A DNA stretch of 64,000 nt from Pseudomonas putida (GTDB lineage Bacteria > Pseudomonadota > Gammaproteobacteria > Pseudomonadales > Pseudomonadaceae): the NCBI RefSeq assembly GCF_001941965.1, contig NZ_MKZO01000020.1, forward strand, positions 1 through 64,000. The letters run 5' to 3'. Below the pieces are notes generated by a model. It saw only the letters and a program-made list of their open reading frames with translations. It was not told the DNA's origin and ran no database searches. The translations under genes and the position numbers were made by a program. The number at the start of each line of letters is the position of its first letter. Within the stretch, counting starts at the first letter, position 1. Positions 24,036 through 32,781 of this stretch are shown here, piece by piece.

Positions 24036-26402
24036 TTACTGGATGTTCAGGTTGTCGTAGTCCGCCATGCTCAGCGGCATCGGTGGGTACTTCTGCTGCA
24101 CCAGCTTCTGCGCCCAGAGCTCCAGCACCGCGCGGCGGCCTTGCGGCATGTCGCGGGTGATCGGCATGGCCAGGGTGCTTTCCTCCTGGTACGCCTTGCT
24201 GACCAGGCGAATCAGCTGGTCCACTGCGCCCTCGATCCGCGTCAGGTTATTCAGCGGCATGTACTTGTTCATGATCGGGTACAGGTAGTAGTAGATCTCG
24301 AAGATCTGCGGGTAGATGAAGCTGTCCCAGATCGCCTGCCCGGAATCCTTCTGCTGGTAGACCTTGTTCCACTGGTCGACGAACTGCTGCTTGAGGTTGT
24401 CCTCGCTCGGCAGCACGCGAATCGGAGCGAGGAAGTCCACGTAGGCGGTCAGGTAGTTGAAGCTGAAGACGATGTCGGCGGTGCCGTCTTCATCGGGGTA
24501 GAAGCGCAGGGTCGGGAAGCCCGGACTCACCCCGGTGACCGTCACCTTGGCGATGCCGTTGCTGTCGGTGGTGATGCGCTTGTAGTCGTACTCCACCGGC
24601 TGGCCATCGGGCTTGAGCTTCCTGATGACCGAGGGCTCGCGGTCCTCGAAGCGCAGGCACGCGCCCAGGTTCACGCCCGAGCAGGTTGTCCTGTAGTCGT
24701 GGTAGTACACCGGGAGTGGTGCAACCTTCGCTTGGGTTTCGACGAACGCCATCAGCTTGCGACCTGCACCTTCGGTTGCCAGGGCCATGACGTCGGGCGA
24801 GTCTTCGAACTGCGGGAAGTTCTCGACGTTCTGCGCGCGATTGTCCGGGTAGTCGTTGAACAGGACGAAGTTCGGGTCGTCGCGGGTGCCCAGGTAGTAG
24901 CTGGAGGTGCCCAGCAGGTAGGGGTTGTTGTACTCCGCCACCAGCAGGTCGAGGTTCGCCGCCGGCTTGCCGTTCTTCTGCACCATGATGGTCAGGGTCT
25001 TGGTCTCGCCGACGTCGACGAAGCTGCCACTTTCGATCACTTCGGCGGTCCAGGTTTGCTGGAGCGAGGTCGGCAGTTGCGCGCCCTGTTGGCGCACTGC
25101 CAGTGGCGCCGTGCCGGTCAGTTGGGTCACCTGGGCCGGCGTCAGGGGCAGGTCGAGGATGCCGGACTGGTGGTCGAAGGCACTTTGTTGATAGTTGCTG
25201 TAGTCGAACGGCACCACCGGGACGAAGGTGCTGCCCTGGTAGGTGCCAACATCGAAGGCCCCCAGGTCCAGCCGCTGCGGCTGGGGAATGCGTGGGTCGA
25301 TACCCGGTTGTGCAGGGCCGGGAATGAACGGGAAGCTGTTCATCAGGTCGAGGGACAGGACATTGTCATGGACCTGGGCCGAGATGACACCCAGCTCTAC
25401 GCTCTTGGGCCTGAGGTTGTAGGAAGGCGGCACTGCGACTGCCGTTTCAGCCACCAGGCGGCGGTCGGCGGGCGCGGTCGGGTACTCGTTCTCGTGCCAC
25501 AGGCCCAGGACCCCGGACGAGCAGCCATAGGCCGGGTTGAAGAAGATGTCGGCGGGGTTTTCCAAGCCTTTCTTGTACAGCTGTTGCAGCAGGTCCGGGT
25601 CGTTTTTCGCGCTGACCTCAGGCTGGTCGTTGAACACGCCGTTCATGTCGTAGCTGGTCAGGTAGCTGCAGAAGCGGAACATCAGGCCTTGGGCATTCTG
25701 CTGTTCCATCTGGTCATGCAGGTTCTTCAACAGCAGCGAATCGCCGATCAGCCAGTTCAGGTTGGCTTTCGGGAAGCAGGTCTGCCAGGTGGCCGTGACG
25801 TAGATCAAGCCGCCGAACGAAGCCCAGTTGAAGTTGAGGAAGCGATCGAGCATGCGGTATTGCCGGGTGGCGGTCAGGCCGCATTTGTCGTTGCCCAGCA
25901 CCAGGCGGTCGAAGTACAGCGCGGTGAAGGTATTCTGCCAGGGGCTGACGTCGACGAAGCGTGCCGGGGTCGGAGTGTTGCTGCCGAACGGGTTGCCGTA
26001 CAGGTTGTAGGGCGTGGCGATCAGCGGATCGTTGTCGACATAGCCGCCGCCGGGCAGTTCGCCACCGATGATGGTGGAGACGGTATCGCCGTAGGAAACC
26101 GTACCGCAGCCGTTGTCACCGAACAGATCCCACTCGGCGGGCACGATCCCGTCGGCTCCGGCGTTGGGCGGCGCCTGGATGACGCTCTCTGGCGCGCTGC
26201 TCAGCTTCTGGTACTGGATCATCCACGGGATCAGGGTTTGCGGGGCGTTTTCCGGGGTGATGTCGTACTGCTTGAGGAAGTCCCAGTTCATCTGCATGTT
26301 CACCGCGTCGTACAGCGGCATCATGTCGTTGTTGTTACCCGTGGGCGGGTTCCAGAACATGTGGCCCTTGAAGTAGATGCGGGGGAAGTTCAATACGCTC
26401 AT
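24036..26402 (-). CDS. Unrecognised 788-residue protein of the ebo locus
   Basis: I do not recognise this protein. It opens MSVLNFPRIYFKGHMFWNPPT and has no signal peptide or membrane segment. The first ~330 residues are Asn-, Trp- and Phe-rich with several cysteines. The middle (about 470-670) looks like beta-sandwich material, with GETKTLTIMVQKNGKPAANLDLLVAEYN and RITTDSNGIAKVTVTGVSPGFPTLRFYPDEDG resembling bacterial Ig-like modules. The end (about 680-788) is helical (FEIYYYLYPIMNKYMPLNNLTRIEGAVDQLIRLVSKAYQEE). It starts 10 bp after the monohaem gene, so it belongs to the ebo transcript. A role as enzyme or scaffold for the locus's metabolite is a guess. Confidence 0.7.
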   Translation of the reverse strand: MSVLNFPRIYFKGHMFWNPPTGNNNDMMPLYDAVNMQMNWDFLKQYDITPENAPQTLIPWMIQYQKLSSAPESVIQAPPNAGADGIVPAEWDLFGDNGCGTVSYGDTVSTIIGGELPGGGYVDNDPLIATPYNLYGNPFGSNTPTPARFVDVSPWQNTFTALYFDRLVLGNDKCGLTATRQYRMLDRFLNFNWASFGGLIYVTATWQTCFPKANLNWLIGDSLLLKNLHDQMEQQNAQGLMFRFCSYLTSYDMNGVFNDQPEVSAKNDPDLLQQLYKKGLENPADIFFNPAYGCSSGVLGLWHENEYPTAPADRRLVAETAVAVPPSYNLRPKSVELGVISAQVHDNVLSLDLMNSFPFIPGPAQPGIDPRIPQPQRLDLGAFDVGTYQGSTFVPVVPFDYSNYQQSAFDHQSGILDLPLTPAQVTQLTGTAPLAVRQQGAQLPTSLQQTWTAEVIESGSFVDVGETKTLTIMVQKNGKPAANLDLLVAEYNNPYLLGTSSYYLGTRDDPNFVLFNDYPDNRAQNVENFPQFEDSPDVMALATEGAGRKLMAFVETQAKVAPLPVYYHDYRTTCSGVNLGACLRFEDREPSVIRKLKPDGQPVEYDYKRITTDSNGIAKVTVTGVSPGFPTLRFYPDEDGTADIVFSFNYLTAYVDFLAPIRVLPSEDNLKQQFVDQWNKVYQQKDSGQAIWDSFIYPQIFEIYYYLYPIMNKYMPLNNLTRIEGAVDQLIRLVSKAYQEESTLAMPITRDMPQGRRAVLELWAQKLVQQKYPPMPLSMADYDNLNIQ

Positions 26403-26412
26403 GTCGTGCTCC

Positions 26413-27567
26413 TTAAGGGCGCTGCCACTGGGCGCGCTTCAGCGACCAGACAAAATCCAGTTTGTTGTAGCCAGCGAATGCAGACTCCGGCAGCGGTGCC
26501 GTCGGATAGACGATGCCGTCCTTGCCGTCCTTGCCGCTCAACGAGAAGTTGAAATAGCCCTTCTGCGTCGAGTAGGCCGCCGTGCCGTGGCAGGCGAAGC
26601 ACGAGGACTGGCTCTGGAACGCCGATTCCAGTTGGGAGTTGGCGAGCAGGGTGGGGTTGGTCTGCAGCTGGGTGCCGATCAGCTCGTAGCTCGCCAGGTT
26701 CGTGTACCAGCCCTGGAACTGCTTGTTGACCGGCTGGGCCGCCTCGGTCGGCCCGGTGCTGTTGGTCATTGGCTTGGGCGGAATGTCGTTGGTCACGGTG
26801 TAGCTGGGGTTGTTGACGTTCTCGAAGGTGGTCCAGACCCAGCCCTCGACCAGCTTGTTGATCACATGCAGGGCACTGAGCGCGGCATAGCCGACCTCGT
26901 AGCTGCCGTCATCGTTCTGGTAGTAGGCCTGGGCGATGTAGTAACCGTCCTTTTGCAGGGCGGCCTGGTAGCTGGAGTCGTTGCCGATCCACAGCCAGCC
27001 GGCCTTGACTTCCCAGGCACTGTCGGGGAAGTCCAGGTTGCTGGTCAGCTTGGCCTGGCCATTCATGTTGTACACGCCCTGGCCAACGATGTAGTTGAAG
27101 GTGGACTCGCTCATCAGCAACTGGAAACGCACCGGCTTGCCCCGTTGCGATTCAGGCACCGAGCCGCCCATTTCGAGGATCAGGCCATCGACCTGTTGCG
27201 TGGCGTTGAGGTTGTGGAAGACCCGCTGCGGGTTCATCCCCGGGATCTTCGCGGCGGCCTGGAGCACCACTTTCGGCGGCGCCACCGGGGTGCCGTAGGG
27301 CGTAGGCTTGGAGCCGTCGGCCAGGTACACCTGGTCCGACGGTTTCAGGGTTTCCCAGACCCGGTCGAGTCCGTTCGCGGCCGGCTGGTTGAGGCAGTTG
27401 AACCAGTTCCAGCTCAGGGTTTCCGGGCTCTGCTTGAGCTCGGCCTGGGCCTGGGCCGCATTGCCGTTGAAGGTCAGGAAGTTGCTGCAACTGAAGGGGT
27501 TGGTGTTATCAGCCTGGGCCAGTCCGGCCAGTGTACTGAGAACGGTTATTGAGATGGCTCGCCGCAT
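26413..27567 (-). CDS. Exported monohaem c-type protein of the ebo locus
   Basis: A 384-residue protein with a signal peptide (MRRAISITVLSTLAGLAQA, cleaved before DNTNP). It has one haem-binding CFACH (323-327) near the C-terminus, within QSQSSCFACHGTAAY. The ~300 residues before it do not match a cytochrome fold I know. ATG 27567 has an AAGGAG site and overlaps the end of eboF by 22 bp, so the two are coupled. Attached to a metabolite-traffic operon, a periplasmic oxidation step is plausible. Its downstream partner is the 788-residue gene. Confidence 0.7.
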   Translation of the reverse strand: MRRAISITVLSTLAGLAQADNTNPFSCSNFLTFNGNAAQAQAELKQSPETLSWNWFNCLNQPAANGLDRVWETLKPSDQVYLADGSKPTPYGTPVAPPKVVLQAAAKIPGMNPQRVFHNLNATQQVDGLILEMGGSVPESQRGKPVRFQLLMSESTFNYIVGQGVYNMNGQAKLTSNLDFPDSAWEVKAGWLWIGNDSSYQAALQKDGYYIAQAYYQNDDGSYEVGYAALSALHVINKLVEGWVWTTFENVNNPSYTVTNDIPPKPMTNSTGPTEAAQPVNKQFQGWYTNLASYELIGTQLQTNPTLLANSQLESAFQSQSSCFACHGTAAYSTQKGYFNFSLSGKDGKDGIVYPTAPLPESAFAGYNKLDFVWSLKRAQWQRP

Positions 27568-28988
27568 GTGTGCTCCTTGGCATTGGCCAGGTCGGTAAGG
27601 TTCTGCCCCAGGAAATGCTGAAGGAGCAGGTGTTTGACCGCCGTCGCCGCGATACTCTGCGGCAACGGTACGTCGCAATCGGTGATGAGCAGCGGGCCGG
27701 CCTGGGCGCTGGCAGGCGGACGGCCGTGACTGCCACGGACCAGCCCGCTGTCCAGCGGGATCAGGTCCATGTAGTAGCGAAAGCCGAGTTTTTTCTGCAG
27801 CAGCCGGCGCGCCACCTTCAATTTCGGGAAGCGGATGGCGGGGTCGACGAACAGTTCCACCGGGTCGTAGCCGGGCTTGCGGTGGATATCCACGGTGCGG
27901 GCGAAATCCGGCGCCCTGGCGTCGTCGAACCAGTAGTAGTAATCGAACCAGAACCCGGGCGCGGCCACCGCCACCAGCTCGCCGCTGCGTGGGTGATCGA
28001 GTTGCCAGGTGCGCTGCTCGTGCTTGTCCAGCACCTGCTCGATACCCGGCTGCTCCTGCAGCAGGGCCTTGACCCGCGGGATATCCCGAGGGTCCTTGAT
28101 GTAGAGATGCGCGATCTGGTGGTCGGCCACGGCAAAGGCGGCGCTGGCACCGGGATCGAGCAGCTCCCAGGTCAGCGACTGGCGTACCTGCAACAGGCCT
28201 TCGGCGCGCAGCACACGGTTGATCGACACCGACTGCTTGACCGCTTCGATGCCGTACTCGGACAGCAGCATCACCGCCACGCCCTCGTTGCGGGCGTGGC
28301 TCAGCAGGCGCCCGACCTCGTGGTCGATGGCCCGCACCTCATCGGCGATCGACGGGTGATCGGGGCCGACCTTCTGCAGGCTGTAGTCGAGGTGGGGCAG
28401 GTAGACCAGCTGCAGGTCGGGCCGGTTGATCTGGAACTCCAGCAGGGCGCAATCGACGATCCAGCGGCTCGACGCAATGCCGGCGGCCGGTCCCCAGAAA
28501 CCGGGGAACGGAAACTCGCCGATCTGTGCCTCGATCTGCTCGTGCAACCCCGGCGGCGACGAATACAGGCCGAACAGCTTGCGCCCGTCCGCCGGGTAGT
28601 GCGGGCGCGGGGTGATCGAGGCATCGATGTTGGCGTACATGTTGTACCACCAGAACAACTGGCTGCAGCGGAACCCGGGCAGCTCGCGCTTGAGGGTGTC
28701 CCAGACCTTCTCGCCCTGGATCAGCGCATTGGGTTGCAGCCAGAAACGCACTTCGCCCTGGTCACGGAAGTACCAGCCGTTACCGACGATGCCGTGCCGG
28801 GACGGCGACTCGCCGGTGAGGATCGACGCCTGCACCGTGGAGGTGACCGCCGGGAACGACGGTTGTAGGCTGGCCATCCGTGCGGTTTTCAACAGTTCGT
28901 TGATGTGCGGCGTGTTCGGTCCCAGCAGCGAGGGCGTCAGGCCGACCACATTGATCAGCAGCAGGGGTTTACGGGCAGGCATCGGCAT
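27546..28988 (-). CDS. eboF: EboF-like alkaline phosphatase family protein
   Basis: A 480-residue protein of the type I phosphodiesterase/nucleotide pyrophosphatase group in the alkaline phosphatase superfamily. It starts LLLINVVGLTPSLLGPNTPHINEL. The probable nucleophile is in FPAVTSTVQASILTGESPSRHGIVGN, and metal-binding stretches include PHLDYSLQKVGPDHP, LSEYGIE and ADHQIAHLYI. ATG 28988 has a GAGG site and lies 20 bp inside the end of eboE. An alkaline-phosphatase-family gene is a regular member of ebo/EDB operons. Its substrate is unknown. Confidence 0.8.
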   Translation of the reverse strand: MPMPARKPLLLINVVGLTPSLLGPNTPHINELLKTARMASLQPSFPAVTSTVQASILTGESPSRHGIVGNGWYFRDQGEVRFWLQPNALIQGEKVWDTLKRELPGFRCSQLFWWYNMYANIDASITPRPHYPADGRKLFGLYSSPPGLHEQIEAQIGEFPFPGFWGPAAGIASSRWIVDCALLEFQINRPDLQLVYLPHLDYSLQKVGPDHPSIADEVRAIDHEVGRLLSHARNEGVAVMLLSEYGIEAVKQSVSINRVLRAEGLLQVRQSLTWELLDPGASAAFAVADHQIAHLYIKDPRDIPRVKALLQEQPGIEQVLDKHEQRTWQLDHPRSGELVAVAAPGFWFDYYYWFDDARAPDFARTVDIHRKPGYDPVELFVDPAIRFPKLKVARRLLQKKLGFRYYMDLIPLDSGLVRGSHGRPPASAQAGPLLITDCDVPLPQSIAATAVKHLLLQHFLGQNLTDLANAKEHTCGEPSQ

Positions 28989-30204
28989 GGACCTCGTGCA
29001 CCGGTTGTTGCAGCAGGCGGCGCTGGCGCAGTTGCGCTTCGACCCAGTCCAGTTCGGCGCTGATGCCGCGCAGTTGGGCCTGTTCGTCGGTGGGGCGCAG
29101 CGGTGCGGGCAGGACACCCCAGCTGTAGGTTTCCACCTCGAGCACGGGGCGCAGTTCGTCGTGGGCCGCGAGGTAGTCGAAGGTCTGCCCGAGGGCGACC
29201 TGGCTGCCGCTGAGTTCGGGTAGCAGCAGGTGCTCGCTGAACAGCGGCACATGGAAATGGATGCGCAACTCGGAATAGCGCCCCGGGTGGGTAGCGCAGT
29301 CATCCAGCGCCGCCGGCAGGTCTGCCCAGGCGTTCAGGCGGCCTGCGCTATCCCTCGCCTTGACCTGATGCAGGTAGGTCGCTTCGCAGAAGTCACCCAG
29401 CACCCCGAGGACCTGCCGGTAGCGCTGGTGGTCCTCGGCCGGCAGGCGACAGATCATGGCGTTGGACAGCTGGATCTTGCCGATCGGTACCCCGGCCTGG
29501 TGCAGCCGGTCCAGGGCGCGGTAGCAGTCTTCGAACATCACCGCCTGGTGGCAGACGTCGAAGCACAGCGCCAGATAGCTGTGGTTCGGGTCGCTGGCCT
29601 GCCAGTGGCGGAAAAAGGCGATGGCCTGGTCGGTGGTTTCGAGCACGCAGTCCGGCTCCATTTCCAGGCAGAACAGCACTTTCTTGCCGGTCTCCCGGTG
29701 CAGCCGGGCCAGCCCGGCGGTGAGCTGGCGCAGCTGGTTTTCCGCACGTTGCTGCAAGGCCGGGCTCCAGCTGGCGGCGTAGCCCAGGGGTACGGTGGAA
29801 ATCACCCCCTGGGCGCAGTCCTCCGGCATGGCCTGCACCAGGATCCGCGCCAGGTTCAGGCTGTAGGTCAGGCGCTCGGGCATGGACCAGTCGGGCAGGT
29901 AGACCTCGGCCTTCACCGCGCCTTCATGGAATTCGCCATAGGGAAAGCCATTCAGCGAGGTCAGGCGCAGACCGGTTTCGCGCAGCAGTTCGAGAAACTG
30001 CGTGCGTGCCGATTGCTCTTGCAACTCGCCCGCGGCCCGGGCGCAGATCCACAGGCCGCTGTCCTGCTCTTGCAGGCCGCGGAGCTGGCGCACGCCCTGG
30101 AAGTGCCGCTCGATGGAGGCCCGCAACCCGGCCAGGTCGCGGGTCGGGTGGACATTGCTGCAATACCCGACCTGGGCGGGCGTCCAGCCCACGGCGGCAC
30201 TCAT
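28969..30204 (-). CDS. eboE: EboE metabolite-traffic protein (TIM barrel)
   Basis: A 411-residue protein of the xylose-isomerase-like TIM-barrel fold, matching EboE. It opens VGYCSNVHPTRDLAGLRASIERHF, a distinctive family start. Barrel strands with potential ligands follow: TSLNGFPYGEFH, LFCLEMEPDCVLET, LALCFDVCHQAVMFED and RIHFHVPLF. It starts at 30204 in an ATGA with eboB. In cyanobacteria the ebo genes are needed to move the scytonemin precursor out of the cytoplasm; the step done by EboE is not established. Confidence 0.85.
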   Translation of the reverse strand: MSAAVGWTPAQVGYCSNVHPTRDLAGLRASIERHFQGVRQLRGLQEQDSGLWICARAAGELQEQSARTQFLELLRETGLRLTSLNGFPYGEFHEGAVKAEVYLPDWSMPERLTYSLNLARILVQAMPEDCAQGVISTVPLGYAASWSPALQQRAENQLRQLTAGLARLHRETGKKVLFCLEMEPDCVLETTDQAIAFFRHWQASDPNHSYLALCFDVCHQAVMFEDCYRALDRLHQAGVPIGKIQLSNAMICRLPAEDHQRYRQVLGVLGDFCEATYLHQVKARDSAGRLNAWADLPAALDDCATHPGRYSELRIHFHVPLFSEHLLLPELSGSQVALGQTFDYLAAHDELRPVLEVETYSWGVLPAPLRPTDEQAQLRGISAELDWVEAQLRQRRLLQQPVHEVHADACP

Positions 30205-31085
30205 TTGACCACCGGGTCCTGGCCGCGCAGGGCGGAGTTGTCCTGCCAGGTCTTGCGCTGGTCGATGGGCAGCGGCGTGCTGACCAGGGTCTTGTCCAAC
30301 TGGCCGCTCTGGGCGAAGAAGTCCACCGGGTTGTGGAACAGCACCTGCTCGACCTGGGCTTCGCTGAACCCGGCGGCGCGCATGGCTTCACCGGTCTTCG
30401 GCACCTTGAGCGGGTCGCTCACGCCCCAGTCGGCGGCGCTGTTGACGATCATCTTTTCGGTGCCGTACTGCTGCAGCAGGGCAACCATGCGCTGCTCGGA
30501 CATCTTGGTATTCGGGTAGACCGAGTGGCCACGCCAGCAGTTGCTGTCCAGCACCAGGGGCAGGGTCAGTTCGTTGAGGTGGTCGATCACCACCATGTGC
30601 TCCGGGATGCCCACTTCGCGGATCACCGCCAGGGTGCGCTTGGTGCCGCCGATCTTGTCGCGGTGCGGGGTATGCACCAGTACCGGCAGCTTGAACTGCA
30701 TGGCCATTTCCAGTTGCAGGGCCAGGAAGCGGTCTTCCTCGGGGGTGATGTCGTCATAGCCGATCTCGCCGACGGCGACCACGCCGTCCTTGACCAGGTA
30801 GCGCGGCAGGATGTCCAGCACCTCCTGGGCCAGGAACAGGTTGTTGGCTTCCTTGGGGTTGATGCCGATGGTGCAGAAGTGATGGATGCCGAACATGCTG
30901 GCGCGGAAGCGCTCCCAGCCCACCAGGGTGTCGAAGTAGTCGGCGAAGCTGCCGACGCTGGTGCGTGCCTGGCCTTGCCAGAACGCGGGCTCGATCACCC
31001 CGGTGATGCCGGCGGCCGCCATGTTCTGGTAGTCGTCGGTGGTACGGCTGACCATATGGATGTGCGGATCGAAATACTTGGGCAT
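30201..31085 (-). CDS. eboB: EboB TatD-family metal hydrolase
   Basis: A 294-residue member of the TatD-like amidohydrolase superfamily. The metal site is visible: DPHIHM (H8, H10), VGEIGYDD (Glu), VLVHTPH and MVVIDHLNE (His residues), and NSAADWG (Asp). This is the usual EboB of ebo/EDB clusters. It follows eboA after 71 bp and is coupled to eboE by ATGA. The natural substrate is unknown. Confidence 0.85.
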   Translation of the reverse strand: MPKYFDPHIHMVSRTTDDYQNMAAAGITGVIEPAFWQGQARTSVGSFADYFDTLVGWERFRASMFGIHHFCTIGINPKEANNLFLAQEVLDILPRYLVKDGVVAVGEIGYDDITPEEDRFLALQLEMAMQFKLPVLVHTPHRDKIGGTKRTLAVIREVGIPEHMVVIDHLNELTLPLVLDSNCWRGHSVYPNTKMSEQRMVALLQQYGTEKMIVNSAADWGVSDPLKVPKTGEAMRAAGFSEAQVEQVLFHNPVDFFAQSGQLDKTLVSTPLPIDQRKTWQDNSALRGQDPVVK

Positions 31086-31156
31086 GGTGAATCCTCATCA
31101 AGGGAAGACGTGATCGGGTAGGCGGGTGTTGCATGGGTAATCAGTTGCGTGGGTAA

Positions 31157-31894
31157 TCAGGTGTCGGGCAAGTAGTCGCGCCACTCCGCGGGCAAGCGCT
31201 GCTGCCGGTACAACCCCGCCAGCCGCTGGCGCTGGGCCGGGCTGAGCAGGTCGAAGGCGATCAGCCGGGGCAGGCTGGGCGACACGGGGCGTTCGGCGGC
31301 GAGCTGTTCGTCCATCAGGTCGAGGGCCAACTGGTTGAGGGTGACGCCCTGGCGCTGCGCCAGGCCGTGCACGCGTCCGGCGTCGAGGCCCATGCCCAAT
31401 GCCTTCAGCACAAGCTGGTGAAAGGCCCGCTCGGCGTAGTGGCGGGACGGGTAGGGGTTGTCCAGGACCAGGGCGGCGAATACCTGGGGATTGCTGGTGC
31501 GGCCGGCCAGCAAGGCCAGTTCCAGGCAGGCGCCATGGCTGTCGAGGTCGTCGAGGGCTTTGAGCAGGGCGATCTTTTCCTGATCGTCGCCCCACTGGAA
31601 CAGCTGCTCCAGCAAGGGCCGGCGAGCGTCGCCGGGCTGGTGTTCGAGCACCGTGGCGAGCAACAGCGCGCGTGCCAGTTGCACCGAACTCCAGCCTGAA
31701 TCGCCCGGCGCCTGTTCGCGCAGGTGGCGCTTGCACTGGCTGCCGAGGATCGCGGCGGTATTGGCGTCCGGGGACTGTTCGAGGCGTTCCCGGGCCTGCT
31801 GCCACCAGGCCCGTTCGGTGGCGTCGAGCAGTGCGTTCAGGGCCTGGGTCCGTTCGGCCAATTGATCGTGGCGCAGCGTGACGTCCATGTTCAT
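31157..31894 (-). CDS. eboA: EboA-domain protein
   Basis: A 245-residue all-helical soluble protein matching EboA: WWQQARERLEQS, DQEKIALLKALDDLD, ALVLDNPYPSRHYAERAFHQLVLKALGMG. The ALVLDNPYPSRH block is characteristic. ATG 31894 was chosen for its ATGA overlap with eboC; a second ATG lies six bases on. A molecular role for EboA is not known. Confidence 0.8.
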   Translation of the reverse strand: MNMDVTLRHDQLAERTQALNALLDATERAWWQQARERLEQSPDANTAAILGSQCKRHLREQAPGDSGWSSVQLARALLLATVLEHQPGDARRPLLEQLFQWGDDQEKIALLKALDDLDSHGACLELALLAGRTSNPQVFAALVLDNPYPSRHYAERAFHQLVLKALGMGLDAGRVHGLAQRQGVTLNQLALDLMDEQLAAERPVSPSLPRLIAFDLLSPAQRQRLAGLYRQQRLPAEWRDYLPDT

Positions 31895-32781
31895 GTCGGT
31901 TTGATCCAGCGCTGGAAGTGTGGAAGCAGGAAGAACACCAGAACGCAGAACAGGCTGCCCAAGGGTTGATTGGCCACCGCCATCACTAGGGCATCGAACA
32001 GCGGCAGGGCGGCCAGGCCGGCGCCGATGAAGGCCCGCACCTTCAGGCGCTGCGGGTTGGCCAGGTGCAGCCAGTAATGCCGGCCGAGCCAGCCCAGCCA
32101 CAGCGCCAGCACCGGCCAGAACCACAGGGTGTCGGCGTAGATCGCCAGGGCCAGCGGGCTGAGCATCAACAGCAGGGGCAGGCGGCTGATCAGCTGGTTG
32201 CGGTGTTCCTGGCTGGCCAGGTAGGTCAGGCTGCTGATATAGACGCCGAGGAGGATCGCGCACAGCCAGATCGGCTCGGGCGGTACCGCCAGGCTGGCCG
32301 CGGCGGTGAGGTACAGCGCCGAGCGGCAGGCGCCCATCAGCCACACGCTGTGCACGTATTTCTTGTGCAGCACGTTGTAGCCGAGGATGCAGCCGACCAG
32401 CAGGACCACGCTGCCCAGCAGCCAGTGCGGCTGCTCGATCAACTGGCTCAGCACGAGTGCCGAGGCGCCGGCCAGGGCCAGCAGGAGCAAGGTGGCGATA
32501 CGCACCTGCTGGCGGCTGACCAGGCCCAGGGTGATGGGGCGCGGATTGTCGTGCTGCTGGTCCCAATCGGCGTCGAGCAGGTCGTTCAGCAACATGCCGG
32601 CGAGGTACAGCAGCGACAGGGTGACCAGCAGCAGGATCCACACCAGCGAGGACGGCGGCGCCAGGGCCCCGGCGCTGCTGGCCAGCAGGGCCGCGGCGAG
32701 GGAGTTGGTCCACACCGTGGGCAGGTTGGAGACCCGGCCCAGGGTCATCCAGGTCTTGAGGCTGGTTGGGCTCTGGTTCAT
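31891..32781 (-). CDS. eboC: EboC UbiA-like prenyltransferase family protein
   Basis: A 296-residue integral membrane protein with about eight hydrophobic segments. It carries the UbiA-family aspartate signature LLNDLLDADWDQQHDNPRP (NDxxDxxxD) in the first half; the second acidic motif is weak. UbiA-type genes are standard in ebo operons (EboC), where the lipid or aromatic acceptor is unknown. ATG 32781 makes ATGA with the eboD stop, so translation is coupled. Confidence 0.85.
   Translation of the reverse strand: MNQSPTSLKTWMTLGRVSNLPTVWTNSLAAALLASSAGALAPPSSLVWILLLVTLSLLYLAGMLLNDLLDADWDQQHDNPRPITLGLVSRQQVRIATLLLLALAGASALVLSQLIEQPHWLLGSVVLLVGCILGYNVLHKKYVHSVWLMGACRSALYLTAAASLAVPPEPIWLCAILLGVYISSLTYLASQEHRNQLISRLPLLLMLSPLALAIYADTLWFWPVLALWLGWLGRHYWLHLANPQRLKVRAFIGAGLAALPLFDALVMAVANQPLGSLFCVLVFFLLPHFQRWIKPT

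Noticed and set aside
24141..26552. 803-residue plus-strand frame opposite the 788-residue protein
   Set aside because: The minus-strand gene has a proper operon position, start and balanced protein-like composition; the plus frame is Val/Gln/His-rich and has no domain.
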